Positions 44,726-53,324 are shown, counted from the stretch's first letter. The stretch: DNA of 64,000 nucleotides from Spirosoma utsteinense (GCF_014282275.1 NZ_VFIA01000027.1:1-64000); one strand, 5' to 3'. Notes: generated by a model not told the origin, from the sequence alone. Made by a program: numbers and translations.

Positions 44726-45514
44726 TCAGGGTAATGGTTGTACGAAGCCGGCCGCAATCTCGACTGAGTCGCCCGGTTTGAGCTGAATGGGTTTTTGTTG
44801 ATTTAGCAGTAGCTTTATCTCACCTGAGGTCAGGGCAACGTGCGTACATTGCGGGTGTTGGCGTACCCGGAAATTAGTGCCAACGGCTTCGACGGTTATT
44901 TCAGGCGTATGCACCCGAAATAGCCTGGATGATGATGTATCGACACGGTGAACAACGGAGAAGTCGGCTTCACCCTCGAGCCAAACTGCCCTTGGCGATT
45001 CATCGGACCACCGGCGGGCATAGCGTATAGAACTGTTGGCATACAATTTAACGGTTGAATTGTCGGGTAAACGTATCGTTCGAGTCTGGCCAGTATCTGT
45101 TCTGACGGTCCGTATGGTTTGGTCCGGTCCGTATTGCATCCATAGGGCCCACCCAATGAGCAGAATTACGCCAAAGGTGGCGGCTACGGTTCTGAGGAAA
45201 TACCACCAGCCAACCACTGCCCGCACATCGGGTTGTAACGGGCGAACGTCTTCCATTGTCTGGAGCGATTCACGGATGCGCCCCCATAGGGTCGATACCT
45301 CATCACCTGACAAAGACGGACCTATGGGCAGCGATGCGGTGCGGATCAATTCGCGGGCTGTTTCAACGGTATCGGTACAATGTGGATTATGTAGAAGCCA
45401 TACGTGCCAATACGCTACAACCTCCTCATCATCGGGGTGTTGCACCCAACGCAGGAATAGGTCGTCGAGAGCAAGCTCTTCGGCAGTGTAGGCTGAGTAC
45501 GGTTTTTTTATCAA
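44726..45514 (-). CDS. FecR family protein lacking DUF4974 and a sigma partner
   Basis: This 262-residue FecR protein heads the oxidative sugar locus. It has an N-terminal cytoplasmic part (ELALDDLFLRWVQHPDDEE), one membrane helix near 103-122 (FLRTVAATFGVILLIGWALW) and a FecR domain (TRTIRLPDNSTVKLYANS, WLEGEADFSVVHR, VGTNFRVRQ, LTSGEIKLLL, LKPGDSVEIA). It stops right after this domain, so it lacks the C-terminal DUF4974 domain that the FecR at 4957-6000 has. No ECF sigma gene is adjacent, and the SusC downstream lacks STN. The start is a TTG (45512-45514). It may respond through a distant sigma factor or be a relic. Confidence 0.88.
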   Translation of the reverse strand: MIKKPYSAYTAEELALDDLFLRWVQHPDDEEVVAYWHVWLLHNPHCTDTVETARELIRTASLPIGPSLSGDEVSTLWGRIRESLQTMEDVRPLQPDVRAVVGWWYFLRTVAATFGVILLIGWALWMQYGPDQTIRTVRTDTGQTRTIRLPDNSTVKLYANSSIRYARRWSDESPRAVWLEGEADFSVVHRVDTSSSRLFRVHTPEITVEAVGTNFRVRQHPQCTHVALTSGEIKLLLNQQKPIQLKPGDSVEIAAGFVQPLP

Positions 45515-45644
45515 GGTTAAGTGATGAAATGTCGAGGTTGAGTCATATGCCTATGTCGCACAAAGCATTCAGCCAAGGGTCTTCTACTGCTATAGCACGG
45601 GGTCAAGTTGGCACCGGTTGTTTCAGCAGAAGACCGGGGTGGAG

Positions 45645-46316
45645 CTAGAGGGTTTCTGGCGGGGGAAAAGTCATTTGAAAGTTCTCAACTACCAACGTCA
45701 CCAGGGGACGTATCCTGTTCAGGTCAGGAAACAGGGATGTTTTTACGTGCATGTCAGACAGGAATGCCAGACGGGCTGACCCCCGGGCTGAAGGGCGTGT
45801 TAGTAGTAATTGCCCAACCGATCTTGGGCTGGACTCGTCGGTAATCAGTTGCTTTTGGACTATACGAAAACCGGGGACCAGTTTGGTCGTAATCGGGAAT
45901 CGAATGCCCCAGGGTTTTGCCCGTAGCTGTATGATTGTCTCTCCCTGGTTATCCACCCTAATTGTCTGACTACCATCTGGGTTGAGACTAAAAGAAAAAG
46001 TAGCTTGCTCCTTGGGAATTCCCCAGTTTCGACGTCCGTTCCAGATGCTTTCCTGACTGGAAACGTAGATTTTTGAAATCGAAAAACTGGTTCTTTTCCC
46101 CAGCTGGAACAAGCCCGGAATAAAGAGCAGTTCCTGATAAGGGCCAACCGGCGACGTTTGGTAATCAACGAGCATAACGGTGCCGATCCAGCCCCGGTAG
46201 CCACGATGCTGATAGGGAGCCAGAAACCCCTGCGACCGGACAAATGCTTCAGGGAAATGAGCAATGAGAATAACACCATTGCCGGTCAGCGTCCAGGGGG
46301 GAGGGGCAACAAGCAT
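45645..46316 (-). CDS. Acetoacetate decarboxylase-like protein
   Basis: This 223-residue cytoplasmic protein has the pattern of the acetoacetate decarboxylase superfamily: MLVDYQTSPVGPYQELLFIPG, the catalytic region NWGIPKEQATFSFS, and a beta-rich C-terminus (MHVKTSLFPDL...). The Lys in IPKE aligns with the Schiff-base Lys, but the second Lys of the classical enzyme is Glu here, so true acetoacetate decarboxylation is uncertain. Related proteins act as aldolase-dehydratases or pigment-related enzymes. Single gene with no obvious partner. Confidence 0.75.
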   Translation of the reverse strand: MLVAPPPWTLTGNGVILIAHFPEAFVRSQGFLAPYQHRGYRGWIGTVMLVDYQTSPVGPYQELLFIPGLFQLGKRTSFSISKIYVSSQESIWNGRRNWGIPKEQATFSFSLNPDGSQTIRVDNQGETIIQLRAKPWGIRFPITTKLVPGFRIVQKQLITDESSPRSVGQLLLTRPSARGSARLAFLSDMHVKTSLFPDLNRIRPLVTLVVENFQMTFPPPETL

Positions 46317-46604
46317 GGTGTGTAAATCAGTTACTAACGTTAATACGAGCTGCCATCGGATTGCAAAAAGCCCGGCGGTTTATGCTTTCAAGCGGTCTGG
46401 TGAGCATTTATACTCATGCCGTTACCGCTTCGTGGATTTTCTCTGGATACCAGCAGCCAGACCTGGTCCCGGTGGTCAGAGAAAACCGGGCGTTGTTAAC
46501 CATTAGGTAACTTCCCGGTTATATAGCCACAGGATTTACGCAAACAGGATAACATGATGCTGTATCATACTATCCGTTCGTGAAGATCCAGCGTCACCAA
46601 CGTT
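46317..46604. other. Divergent intergenic region, nothing recognised
   Basis: About 290 bases between the decarboxylase-like gene (minus) and the envelope protein gene (plus). It must hold both promoters, but I find no clear TTG-N19-TAnnTTTG pair. An 80-codon plus frame at 46264-46506 overlaps the first gene and looks random. Confidence 0.4.
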
Positions 46605-47420
46605 ATGAAAAATATGAGCCGATTCTGGCGTTTGTTGCTACTCAGTCTGTTCTGGGGAGGTAATCTGGGGAATGCATTGGCCCAGACCAATATATCCGTT
46701 AAGAAACCAACCCAATTATCGGCCGATAAAAAGCCCTTGTCCGATTCGGTGCAGGCCCGCGTCGATAGCCCAAAATCATTGACATTTTCGGCTTCTACCG
46801 ATCAACGCTTTTTCTTTTTTAACGACACCCGTAACAGCAACGGTCGTCGGATGCCGGTTAGCGTATACGGCTTACGGGCGGGCTTCCTGTTTCCAGTCCG
46901 GCACCCACGCCCGGCAGAGGTCGATGGCAGACGGGCTGCCTTTAAAGCAGGGCTTGGCTTTTATTTTGTCAATCAGTCGCTGAATCAGCCGGGTTTGTTA
47001 CCCGCTACTTCAGAAGCGGTTACGCGGCACCTGCGCATTGCAACTGCTTTTTTTGAGCCCTACCTGTACCGTAAACGATCAGTCGAAATTAGCCTGCCAA
47101 TTGAGATAGGGTATGGGCATTCACGGTATGAACACAGCAATAGCCAGTCCAACGAGAGCGAAGTGGCGCGTGGTGTTTTTCTGCCTGCCGGCGTTGGCGT
47201 GCTGGGTTCCTATCAGTTCCCGAACATACGCTGGTTTCGTCCTTTTCACTGGTTTGGCTTCAATGCCCTGGCGGGCTATCGGTTCATTTTGAAGAAGGAT
47301 GTGCCCTCCAGCCAGATTAATTACACCGGCTTTTATATATCGGTGGGACCCTCGTTCTTCCTGGAAAACCTGACTGCCGATATCAAATACTGGCGTAATA
47401 AACGCAGGAAAAAGAAATAG
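46605..47420 (+). CDS. Exported protein, probable outer-membrane beta-barrel
   Basis: I do not recognise this 271-residue protein. It has a signal peptide at about 1-27 (ending GNALAQT), a short Ser/Thr/Lys linker, and a body of alternating strands (VSVYGLRAGFLFPV, KAGLGFYFVNQSL, VEISLPIEIGYGHSRYEH, GVFLPAGVGVLGSYQF, FNALAGYRFILKKD, GFYISVGPSFFLENLTADI) that looks like an 8-12 strand outer-membrane barrel. It ends in a basic tail (RNKRRKKK), unusual for such proteins, which normally end in an aromatic residue. Single gene. Confidence 0.7.
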   Translation: MKNMSRFWRLLLLSLFWGGNLGNALAQTNISVKKPTQLSADKKPLSDSVQARVDSPKSLTFSASTDQRFFFFNDTRNSNGRRMPVSVYGLRAGFLFPVRHPRPAEVDGRRAAFKAGLGFYFVNQSLNQPGLLPATSEAVTRHLRIATAFFEPYLYRKRSVEISLPIEIGYGHSRYEHSNSQSNESEVARGVFLPAGVGVLGSYQFPNIRWFRPFHWFGFNALAGYRFILKKDVPSSQINYTGFYISVGPSFFLENLTADIKYWRNKRRKKK

Positions 47421-47620
47421 TAGTTTACCCCCTTTTTTACACTTCCTATCTTTTTGGGATAGTCAGGTTCTGCATAAGCAGTAACTTGCTAGCTGTCAGG
47501 AATAAAAAATAAAAACTTCAGTAGAGTTATTGGTCTTGTGGTGCAATAGTATCTATATTTCGGTTCTCATAGTATTATTTTTTCTTTGTATAATACACTA
47601 TTGATAATCGATCATACCCT

Positions 47621-49312
47621 ATGGATACGCTTGTTCGAATGGATCATGAACCGGATACGCTCATTGAGTATTTTTACAAATGGGAGCAACTGAAGCCGGA
47701 TAACGTATTTCTGAAGCAGCCCGTTGGTGATAACTTTATCGATTACACGTGGGCCGAAGCCGGTCGTCAGGCGCGTATTATGGCTACGTACCTAAACTCG
47801 CTCGGGTTGCCGCCGAAGAGTAATATTGGACTGGTTTCCAAAAACTGCGCTCACTGGATTATTGCCGACCTGGCCATTCTAATAAGCGGACATGTATCGG
47901 TACCCTTTTACCCAACGCTCACCGGACCCCAACTCAGGCAAGTGCTGGAGCACAGTGAATGCCGCGTTCTTTTTATAGGCAAGCTGGACGGCTGGGACGC
48001 CGTGAAAATGAGCGTGCCGGCGGGTATCCAAAAAATTGCGTTCCCTGCCTACATACCTACAGCCCCCCCGGTTGATACCGATGCTGTTCAATGGGGTGAC
48101 ATACTGAACACGAATAAGCCTCTGTCGGGAAATCCATTACCGGAAAAAGAAGATCTGTTCACGATAATTTACACATCAGGAACTACCGGCAACCCGAAGG
48201 GGGTGATGATTACCTACGATGCTGTAACCGCCGTGATGGGTAAGACACAGGAGCAAATGCGCTATGATGTAATTGAGGCACGCTTCTTCTCGTATTTACC
48301 GCTCTGCCATATTGCCGAACGAAACGTGGTGGAAGCAACAGGAATTGGTATGGGGGGTACTATCTACTTTGCTGAATCGCTGGACACGTTTGCCAGGAAT
48401 CTGGCGGTAGCCCGTCCAACACACTTTTTGGCGGTACCTCGTATCTGGACAAAATTTCAGCTGGGTATTCTCGCCAAAATACCGCAATCGAAACTCGATA
48501 CCCTGATGAAAATACCCGTTGTGTCATCTTTGATAAAACGCAAAATCCGGCAGGGGCTGGGTCTCAATGACGCCAGGCTAATTATTACGGGGGCCGCTCC
48601 AATGCCTATTTCGCTCATTCAGTGGTTTCGACGGTTAGGCATTATTATTCAGGAAGCCTATGGCATGACCGAGAACCTGGGTGCGGTATCGATGATGCCT
48701 GCCGATAAGCTAAAAGACGGTACCGTTGGACGAGTCAATGAAGGCATGGAAATTCGCACAGATCCGCAAACGGGAGAAGTACAGACGAAATCCCGCTGGA
48801 ATATGTTGGGCTATTACCGAGAACCGGAACTGACAGCCGCAACCATCAGGGAGGGCTGGCTCTATACGGGGGATGTGGGTGAGGTCGATCGGGAGGGATT
48901 CCTGCGCATTACAGGGCGGGTAAAAGAGATGTATAAAAGCCCCAAAGGAGAATATATTGCACCCTCTCAGATCGAGTTTGGCTTTGCCGACAACAACCAC
49001 ATTGAACAGGTGTGCGTTACAGGCCAGCAACTGCCGCAGCCCATTGCGCTGATCGTATTGTCGGAAACAGCCCGCCAGACCGATCGGCAAACCGTAGCGC
49101 AGGGGCTTCAGCAAACACTCGATGCCCTCAATGAGCGTGTTCACAACTACGAGCGCGTCAGAAAACTGATCGTAATGAAAGAACCCTGGACGGTAGAAAA
49201 TGACCTGATGACGCCAACAATGAAAATGAAACGTAACGTGATCGATGCCCGGTACGGCACCCGGTATGAACCCTGGTTTGGTCGCGAAGAAGTAATCGTA
49301 TGGGAGGATTAG
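47621..49312 (+). CDS. AMP-binding long-chain acyl-CoA ligase (FadD-like)
   Basis: This 563-residue adenylate-forming enzyme probably activates fatty acids to acyl-CoA. Motifs: the P-loop YTSGTTGNPKGV (Tyr about 184), RFFSYLPLCHIAERNV, AVPRIWTKFQ typical of long-chain ligases, EAYGMTENLG, LYTGDVGEVDREGFLRITGR, and the segment KEMYKSPKGEYIAPSQIE with the core lysines. A TTTTTTCTTTG tract about 25 bases upstream of the start resembles a degenerate -7 element. It is followed by a small zinc finger gene on the same strand. Confidence 0.92.
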   Translation: MDTLVRMDHEPDTLIEYFYKWEQLKPDNVFLKQPVGDNFIDYTWAEAGRQARIMATYLNSLGLPPKSNIGLVSKNCAHWIIADLAILISGHVSVPFYPTLTGPQLRQVLEHSECRVLFIGKLDGWDAVKMSVPAGIQKIAFPAYIPTAPPVDTDAVQWGDILNTNKPLSGNPLPEKEDLFTIIYTSGTTGNPKGVMITYDAVTAVMGKTQEQMRYDVIEARFFSYLPLCHIAERNVVEATGIGMGGTIYFAESLDTFARNLAVARPTHFLAVPRIWTKFQLGILAKIPQSKLDTLMKIPVVSSLIKRKIRQGLGLNDARLIITGAAPMPISLIQWFRRLGIIIQEAYGMTENLGAVSMMPADKLKDGTVGRVNEGMEIRTDPQTGEVQTKSRWNMLGYYREPELTAATIREGWLYTGDVGEVDREGFLRITGRVKEMYKSPKGEYIAPSQIEFGFADNNHIEQVCVTGQQLPQPIALIVLSETARQTDRQTVAQGLQQTLDALNERVHNYERVRKLIVMKEPWTVENDLMTPTMKMKRNVIDARYGTRYEPWFGREEVIVWED

Positions 49313-49410
49313 TTGCTGATTAGTAGCCTATTAAGGGCGATATTTGTAGGGGTGGATAAGCACTTTTTAGCAGGCTCTGGTGTTTTTATAGTAAGCAACA
49401 AAGCAACGGT

Positions 49411-49653
49411 ATGTACTGTGTAAAGTGTGGTAATCCAATTCCTGAAGCTCGTCTAAAAGCGCTGCCAACAGCCAAAACCTGTGTCCGGTGTTCATCGGCT
49501 CAGCGGGTAGCAGGCTTCCCCCTCATCACCGGAAAGACTGAATATTCGGCTCTCCAGATCGTGTCTCAACAGGATGCAGCCCGTCTGCAAAAGATGCAGG
49601 CCCGGCGGGGTACCGGGGCGTCGATGTCGATGACCCGTGAGAAACGAAATTAA
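49411..49653 (+). CDS. Small DksA/TraR-type C4 zinc finger protein
   Basis: This 80-residue protein has a Cys4 zinc finger at its very start: C3, C6, C26, C29 in the pattern CVKCGNPIPEARLKALP...CVRC, matching the C-terminal finger of DksA/TraR proteins. It lacks the coiled-coil arm of DksA that reaches the polymerase secondary channel, and ends with a basic Met/Arg-rich tail. It may bind RNA polymerase, DNA or RNA, but a DksA-like role is not shown. It lies 98 bases after the acyl-CoA ligase gene and ends at a terminator. Confidence 0.82.
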   Translation: MYCVKCGNPIPEARLKALPTAKTCVRCSSAQRVAGFPLITGKTEYSALQIVSQQDAARLQKMQARRGTGASMSMTREKRN

Positions 49654-49676
49654 TCGCCTACGTACAGAATAGATTG

Positions 49677-49707
49677 AGGCCGTTCTACAGCAGGACGGCC
49701 TTTTTTT
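49677..49707 (+). terminator. Terminator after the zinc finger gene
   Basis: Stem aggccgt (49677-49683) pairs with acggcct (49695-49701) and is followed by TTTTTT. Confidence 0.8.
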
Positions 49708-49823
49708 GTTTTTGTCGGTCAGACAACAATTGACTTGCCCGCAAATACCGTACTTTGGCAATCTGACAGACCGGTTCGAAAGTATGTAAACCATCGGCCC
49801 GGTAGTTACTTCTTCACCAACCT

Positions 49824-51164
49824 ATGCGCCATATCGTCATTCTAGGCAATGGTATTGCTGGTATAACGGCTGCCCGCGAACTCCGTAAACAGGGAGATGA
49901 CCGTATCACGGTTATCTCGGCCGAAACCGACCACTTCTTCTCCCGTACGGCGCTTATGTATGTGTACATGGGGCAACTGGAGTTTAACCATACCAAACCC
50001 TACGAAGACTGGTTCTGGACCAAAAACCGCATCGAGCTGTTACGGACTCAGGTGACCGATATCGATTTTGACCGGCACCTGATCAATTGCGAGGGTAATG
50101 CCCCAGTCTCCTATGATGTGCTCATCCTGGCGGTTGGGTCCAAACCTAACTTCTTCGGCTGGCCGGGTCAGGAATTGCGGGGTGTTCAGGGACTCTACAG
50201 CAAACCCGACCTTGACCGGATGGAAGCCAACACGAAGGATATCCGGCAGGCGGTAGTCGTTGGGGGCGGTTTGATTGGAATCGAGCTGTGCGAAATGCTG
50301 CTCACCCGGGGTATTCAGGTAACGTTTCTGGTGCGCGAAAACAGTTTCTGGAGCAGCGTCTTGCCTACTGAGGAGTCATTGCTGGTAACCCGTCATATTC
50401 GGGAACATCATGTGGACCTGCGGACGGGTACCGAACTGGCCAGCATAATAGATGATGGCAGCGGCCGCGTCGGATCAGTAGTGCTTACATCGGGAGAGAC
50501 CCTGCCTGCTCAGTTCGTGGGCGTTGCCGTTGGTGTCAGCCCCAACATTGACTTTCTCAAGGATTCACCCCTCGAAACTGACCGGGGCATCCTGGTCAAC
50601 GAACGGCTGGAAACCAACTTGCCCAATGTCTACGCTATTGGCGACTGTGTGCAGCACCGAACGCCCCCCGCTTGTCGGAAACCGCTCGAGCAAATCTGGT
50701 ATACAGGACAGATCATGGGCGAAACGGTTGCCAGCGTCATCAACCAACAGCGCGTAACCTACCAGCCCGGCGTCTTTTTCAACTCAGCCAAGTTTTTCGA
50801 TATCGAGTACCAGACCTACGGTACCGTTGCCAACTTTCTGCCAAAAGATGACACGGAGCAGACGTTTTACTGGGAGCATCCGGCGGGCAAACTAGCCCTG
50901 CGCATCAATTACCGCCAGCAGGACCAGGCCGTAACGGGCATGAATACGCTGGGTATCCGGCAACGGCAGGCGGTTTGGCAGCAGTGGATTGAGGAGGGGA
51001 AATCTATCCGGTATGTGCTGGAGCATTTGCCACTGGCCAACTTCGACCCGGAGTTTTTCCGGCAGTACGAAGCAGAAATTGTCGGCAAATTCAACGCCGA
51101 AAATCCAGGTCAGCCCGTGACGTTAAAAGCGAAAAAGGGTTTATTCAACCGTATCTTTTCGTAA
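49824..51164 (+). CDS. FAD/NAD(P)-dependent pyridine nucleotide-disulphide oxidoreductase
   Basis: This 446-residue cytoplasmic flavoprotein has the two-dinucleotide fold of ferredoxin/rubredoxin reductases. FAD motif: VILGNGIAGITAARELR (residues 4-20). NAD motif: AVVVGGGLIGIELCEML. FAD-linked acid: VYAIGDCVQHR. A C-terminal extension of about 100 residues (FDIEYQTYGTVANFLP onward) resembles the interface domain of NirB-like or Nox-type proteins. No partner ferredoxin is adjacent, so the electron acceptor is unknown. No redox-active CxxxxC motif is seen near the FAD. Confidence 0.9.
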   Translation: MRHIVILGNGIAGITAARELRKQGDDRITVISAETDHFFSRTALMYVYMGQLEFNHTKPYEDWFWTKNRIELLRTQVTDIDFDRHLINCEGNAPVSYDVLILAVGSKPNFFGWPGQELRGVQGLYSKPDLDRMEANTKDIRQAVVVGGGLIGIELCEMLLTRGIQVTFLVRENSFWSSVLPTEESLLVTRHIREHHVDLRTGTELASIIDDGSGRVGSVVLTSGETLPAQFVGVAVGVSPNIDFLKDSPLETDRGILVNERLETNLPNVYAIGDCVQHRTPPACRKPLEQIWYTGQIMGETVASVINQQRVTYQPGVFFNSAKFFDIEYQTYGTVANFLPKDDTEQTFYWEHPAGKLALRINYRQQDQAVTGMNTLGIRQRQAVWQQWIEEGKSIRYVLEHLPLANFDPEFFRQYEAEIVGKFNAENPGQPVTLKAKKGLFNRIFS

Positions 51165-51200
51165 GGGGTACCGCCAGGATGGAGTGGTAATTGGGTCGAA

Positions 51201-51737
51201 TTACCTGTTGGGTGTGGCTGATGAAAAGGCAAATGTTTTAGCTACCTGCCACCGTTGGCCGGTATGAACCAGCAGCGTAATCCCCTGTGCGGTAAATATC
51301 CGTTCATACGACTGTGCCGAGAAGTAGGCCCAGGCTTCGGGGAAGACCGACTGCCGCAGGTCTTTGAACGCCACTGTCATGTGCGGGTGGAAGGGCCTCG
51401 AATCAGGCGCTATTTTGAACTGCTCGGCACAGAAATCGGCCAGTACCTTCTGGTAGGTTAGCAGCGTTGGCTCGGGCACCACATCAACAAAAATAACCCG
51501 GCTCCCGAATCGGTCGAAGTTCCGTAACTGAACGGTAAACGGGTTCTGTTTATCCGCCACCGTATGCAGAATGGAAAAATCAGTCTCGTCGCTACGAAAC
51601 GGTGGAATAAGGGTAATATGGGCAGGCGACTTGAGCGCCTGGCTGGTACCAAAGCGCTCCTGAGCCGTCTGCTTAAATCCCGTTACCTCTTCCTGAATAC
51701 CCTGATCGGGCAGTAGCGCCATGAAATATAACCTCAT
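51201..51737 (-). CDS. 2'-5' RNA ligase / phosphodiesterase-fold protein
   Basis: This 178-residue protein of the 2H phosphoesterase superfamily has both signature motifs: HITLIPPF (about residues 42-49) and HPHMTVAF (about 118-125). These His-x-Thr pairs form the active site that cleaves 2',3'-cyclic phosphates in RNA or nucleotide cofactors. The true substrate in Bacteroidota is unknown. It is close to osmC on the same strand (18 bases) and may share its transcript. Confidence 0.9.
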   Translation of the reverse strand: MRLYFMALLPDQGIQEEVTGFKQTAQERFGTSQALKSPAHITLIPPFRSDETDFSILHTVADKQNPFTVQLRNFDRFGSRVIFVDVVPEPTLLTYQKVLADFCAEQFKIAPDSRPFHPHMTVAFKDLRQSVFPEAWAYFSAQSYERIFTAQGITLLVHTGQRWQVAKTFAFSSATPNR

Positions 51738-51755
51738 TTCTGGCCTGGGTTTAGG

Positions 51756-52184
51756 CTAAACCGTTTCTACTTCGGCCCACCGTAATTGAACCGCCTGTAC
51801 CACATCGGGATGGAGGCTGATGGCAACAGGACAGGTATGGGCTATTTTTTCCAGTTTAGCGCGCGTTTCCGCATCAGGTAGTGGTGTTGCGCGCAGCGTC
51901 AGGTCTATCTCGATCCGGGCAATACGCCGGGGTGGCTGGCTTGTCATGATTTTTGTCACATCGAGTTCGCTGCCTGTCAGGTCAATGCCATCGCGCTGAG
52001 CTACAATAGCCATGGTCGTGATGATGCAGGTGCCGAGGGCGTTGGCAACCAGATCGGTTGGGGAAAATGCTTCTCCCCGGCCCTGGTTGTCGGTGGGGGC
52101 ATCGGTGTTGATGTGTGTGCCGGATTGTAGGTGGGCGCAGTCTGTACGTAATCCTCCCAGATAGTCAATGTGAATTGTGGCCAT
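51756..52184 (-). CDS. OsmC/Ohr-family peroxiredoxin-like protein
   Basis: This 142-residue OsmC-family protein reduces organic or fatty-acid hydroperoxides. The two active Cys are in NALGTCIITTMAI and KIAHTCPVAIS. I start at MATIHIDYLGG (52182-52184). A frame open to 52256 would add a peptide (SLTNRLTNSLTDQL) that is merely the translation of the inverted repeat upstream, so it should be rejected. The substrate is expected to be a lipid peroxide; the thiol reductant is not encoded nearby. Confidence 0.92.
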   Translation of the reverse strand: MATIHIDYLGGLRTDCAHLQSGTHINTDAPTDNQGRGEAFSPTDLVANALGTCIITTMAIVAQRDGIDLTGSELDVTKIMTSQPPRRIARIEIDLTLRATPLPDAETRAKLEKIAHTCPVAISLHPDVVQAVQLRWAEVETV

Positions 52185-52189
52185 ATAAT

Positions 52190-52303
52190 CAGTTAGTGAG
52201 TCGGTGAGTTGGTCAGTTAGTGAGTTAGTGAGTCGGTTAGTTAGTGAGTCAGCCACTGACTAACCAACTGACCGACTCACTAACTGACCAACTGAGTAGT
52301 CAA
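52190..52303. repeat. Long inverted repeat of gttagtgagtcgg words in a divergent promoter region
   Basis: The region is a patchwork of the words agttagtgagtc, agttggtc and their complements. The longest exact arms are 52207-52225 and 52275-52293 (19 bp), with further pairing inside. It sits between osmC (minus) and an exported protein gene (plus), so it is not a terminator of either, and it would form a hairpin in the 5' untranslated part of osmC or a cruciform in DNA. Confidence 0.8.
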
Positions 52304-52395
52304 ACATATAAATTAAGGATTGGTTACCCTAATACGGAAGCTTGATTTTGTGAAGACTGGCAAAATGATTAGCTTTAATTCAGGAATTTACGAAA

Positions 52396-53181
52396 ATGAA
52401 GACACTATACATACTGATCGCGATGATGGTAGGTAGTCTGATGCCGCTGGCTCAGTCTTCTTACGCACAATCTGTTGATTCTGAGGACGAAGAGTACACA
52501 ACCATCACTACATTTGGTGTTACCTCAAACACCAACTCAAGTCTGATTGGTGGCTTCTCATTCCGGCAATCAAAACTACTTTCGGGGACATTTCGGGGTA
52601 TGCCTCAATACCGGTATATAAGTGTTGAACTGGTCAACGTGAAACACCCCAAAGAGATACAGCAATCTATAAGCTCATTTGGCGCTCGTTTTATCGACGG
52701 TAAGGAAAATTACTTATTCGTTTTGCGCCCTCAGTACGGGCGGGAAGTAAAACTGTTTCAGCGAAGTGGCGACGAAGGCATTTCGGTGAGTGGTATCGTC
52801 GCGGGTGGCCCATCGTTGGGTATTATCAAACCCTATTACCTGGAAGTGTCTTTTAGCAACTCTACCCGGCAGGTACCGGCTTCGCAGGTGAATGGATTCT
52901 CAACCCCCGCCGGAGAAACGGTTACGGGGAAGGGTAACTTTTTTCAGGGAATCGGGGAGTCTAAACTCACCGTAGGGTTGAACGTCAAAGCCGCACTTAG
53001 TTTCGAATTGAGTGCGTTTCGGACAAATACAACGGGTATCGAAGTGGGTTTTCTGGCCGAAGCCTTCCCCAATAAAATCGTCATTATACCAAACTCGATC
53101 CCCGGCGGTAACCGGACAGATGGCAATCGTAACTTTTTCACGTCAGGATACATCACCTTGTTTTTTGGTAGCAAGAAATAA
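52396..53181 (+). CDS. Exported protein of unknown function, beta-rich
   Basis: I do not recognise this 261-residue protein. It has a signal peptide at about 1-25 (MKTLYILIAMMVGSLMPLA...YAQS), then an acidic stretch (DSEDEEY). Its strands (SLIGGFSFRQSKLL, YISVELVNVKHPKE, LFVLRPQYGREVKLFQ, ISVSGIVAGGPSLGI, VGLNVKAALSFELSAF, IEVGFLAEAFP) and terminal GYITLFFGSKK look like an outer-membrane beta-barrel. It is divergent from osmC and closed by a terminator. Confidence 0.75.
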   Translation: MKTLYILIAMMVGSLMPLAQSSYAQSVDSEDEEYTTITTFGVTSNTNSSLIGGFSFRQSKLLSGTFRGMPQYRYISVELVNVKHPKEIQQSISSFGARFIDGKENYLFVLRPQYGREVKLFQRSGDEGISVSGIVAGGPSLGIIKPYYLEVSFSNSTRQVPASQVNGFSTPAGETVTGKGNFFQGIGESKLTVGLNVKAALSFELSAFRTNTTGIEVGFLAEAFPNKIVIIPNSIPGGNRTDGNRNFFTSGYITLFFGSKK

Positions 53182-53207
53182 AAAGCGACGTAGAACAGTA
53201 AGTGAGG

Positions 53208-53249
53208 AAGTAGAAAGGGATCACACCATCTCCTCTTTCTACTTTTTTC
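53208..53249 (+). terminator. Terminator after the exported protein gene
   Basis: Stem aagtagaaag (53208-53217) pairs with ctttctactt (53235-53244) and runs into TTTT. It separates the exported protein gene from lipA. Confidence 0.8.
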
Positions 53250-53324
53250 GTTTCTGCCCTGCTTCCTTTTTTTGCTGAACTTTACGGCCGGAAAACGAAT
53301 TTTGATGAAAAGGAATGAGGTGCC

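Noticed and set aside
52185-52256. N-terminal extension of OsmC (SLTNRLTNSL...)
   Set aside because: It is only the translation of an intergenic inverted repeat. The family start is MATIHIDY.
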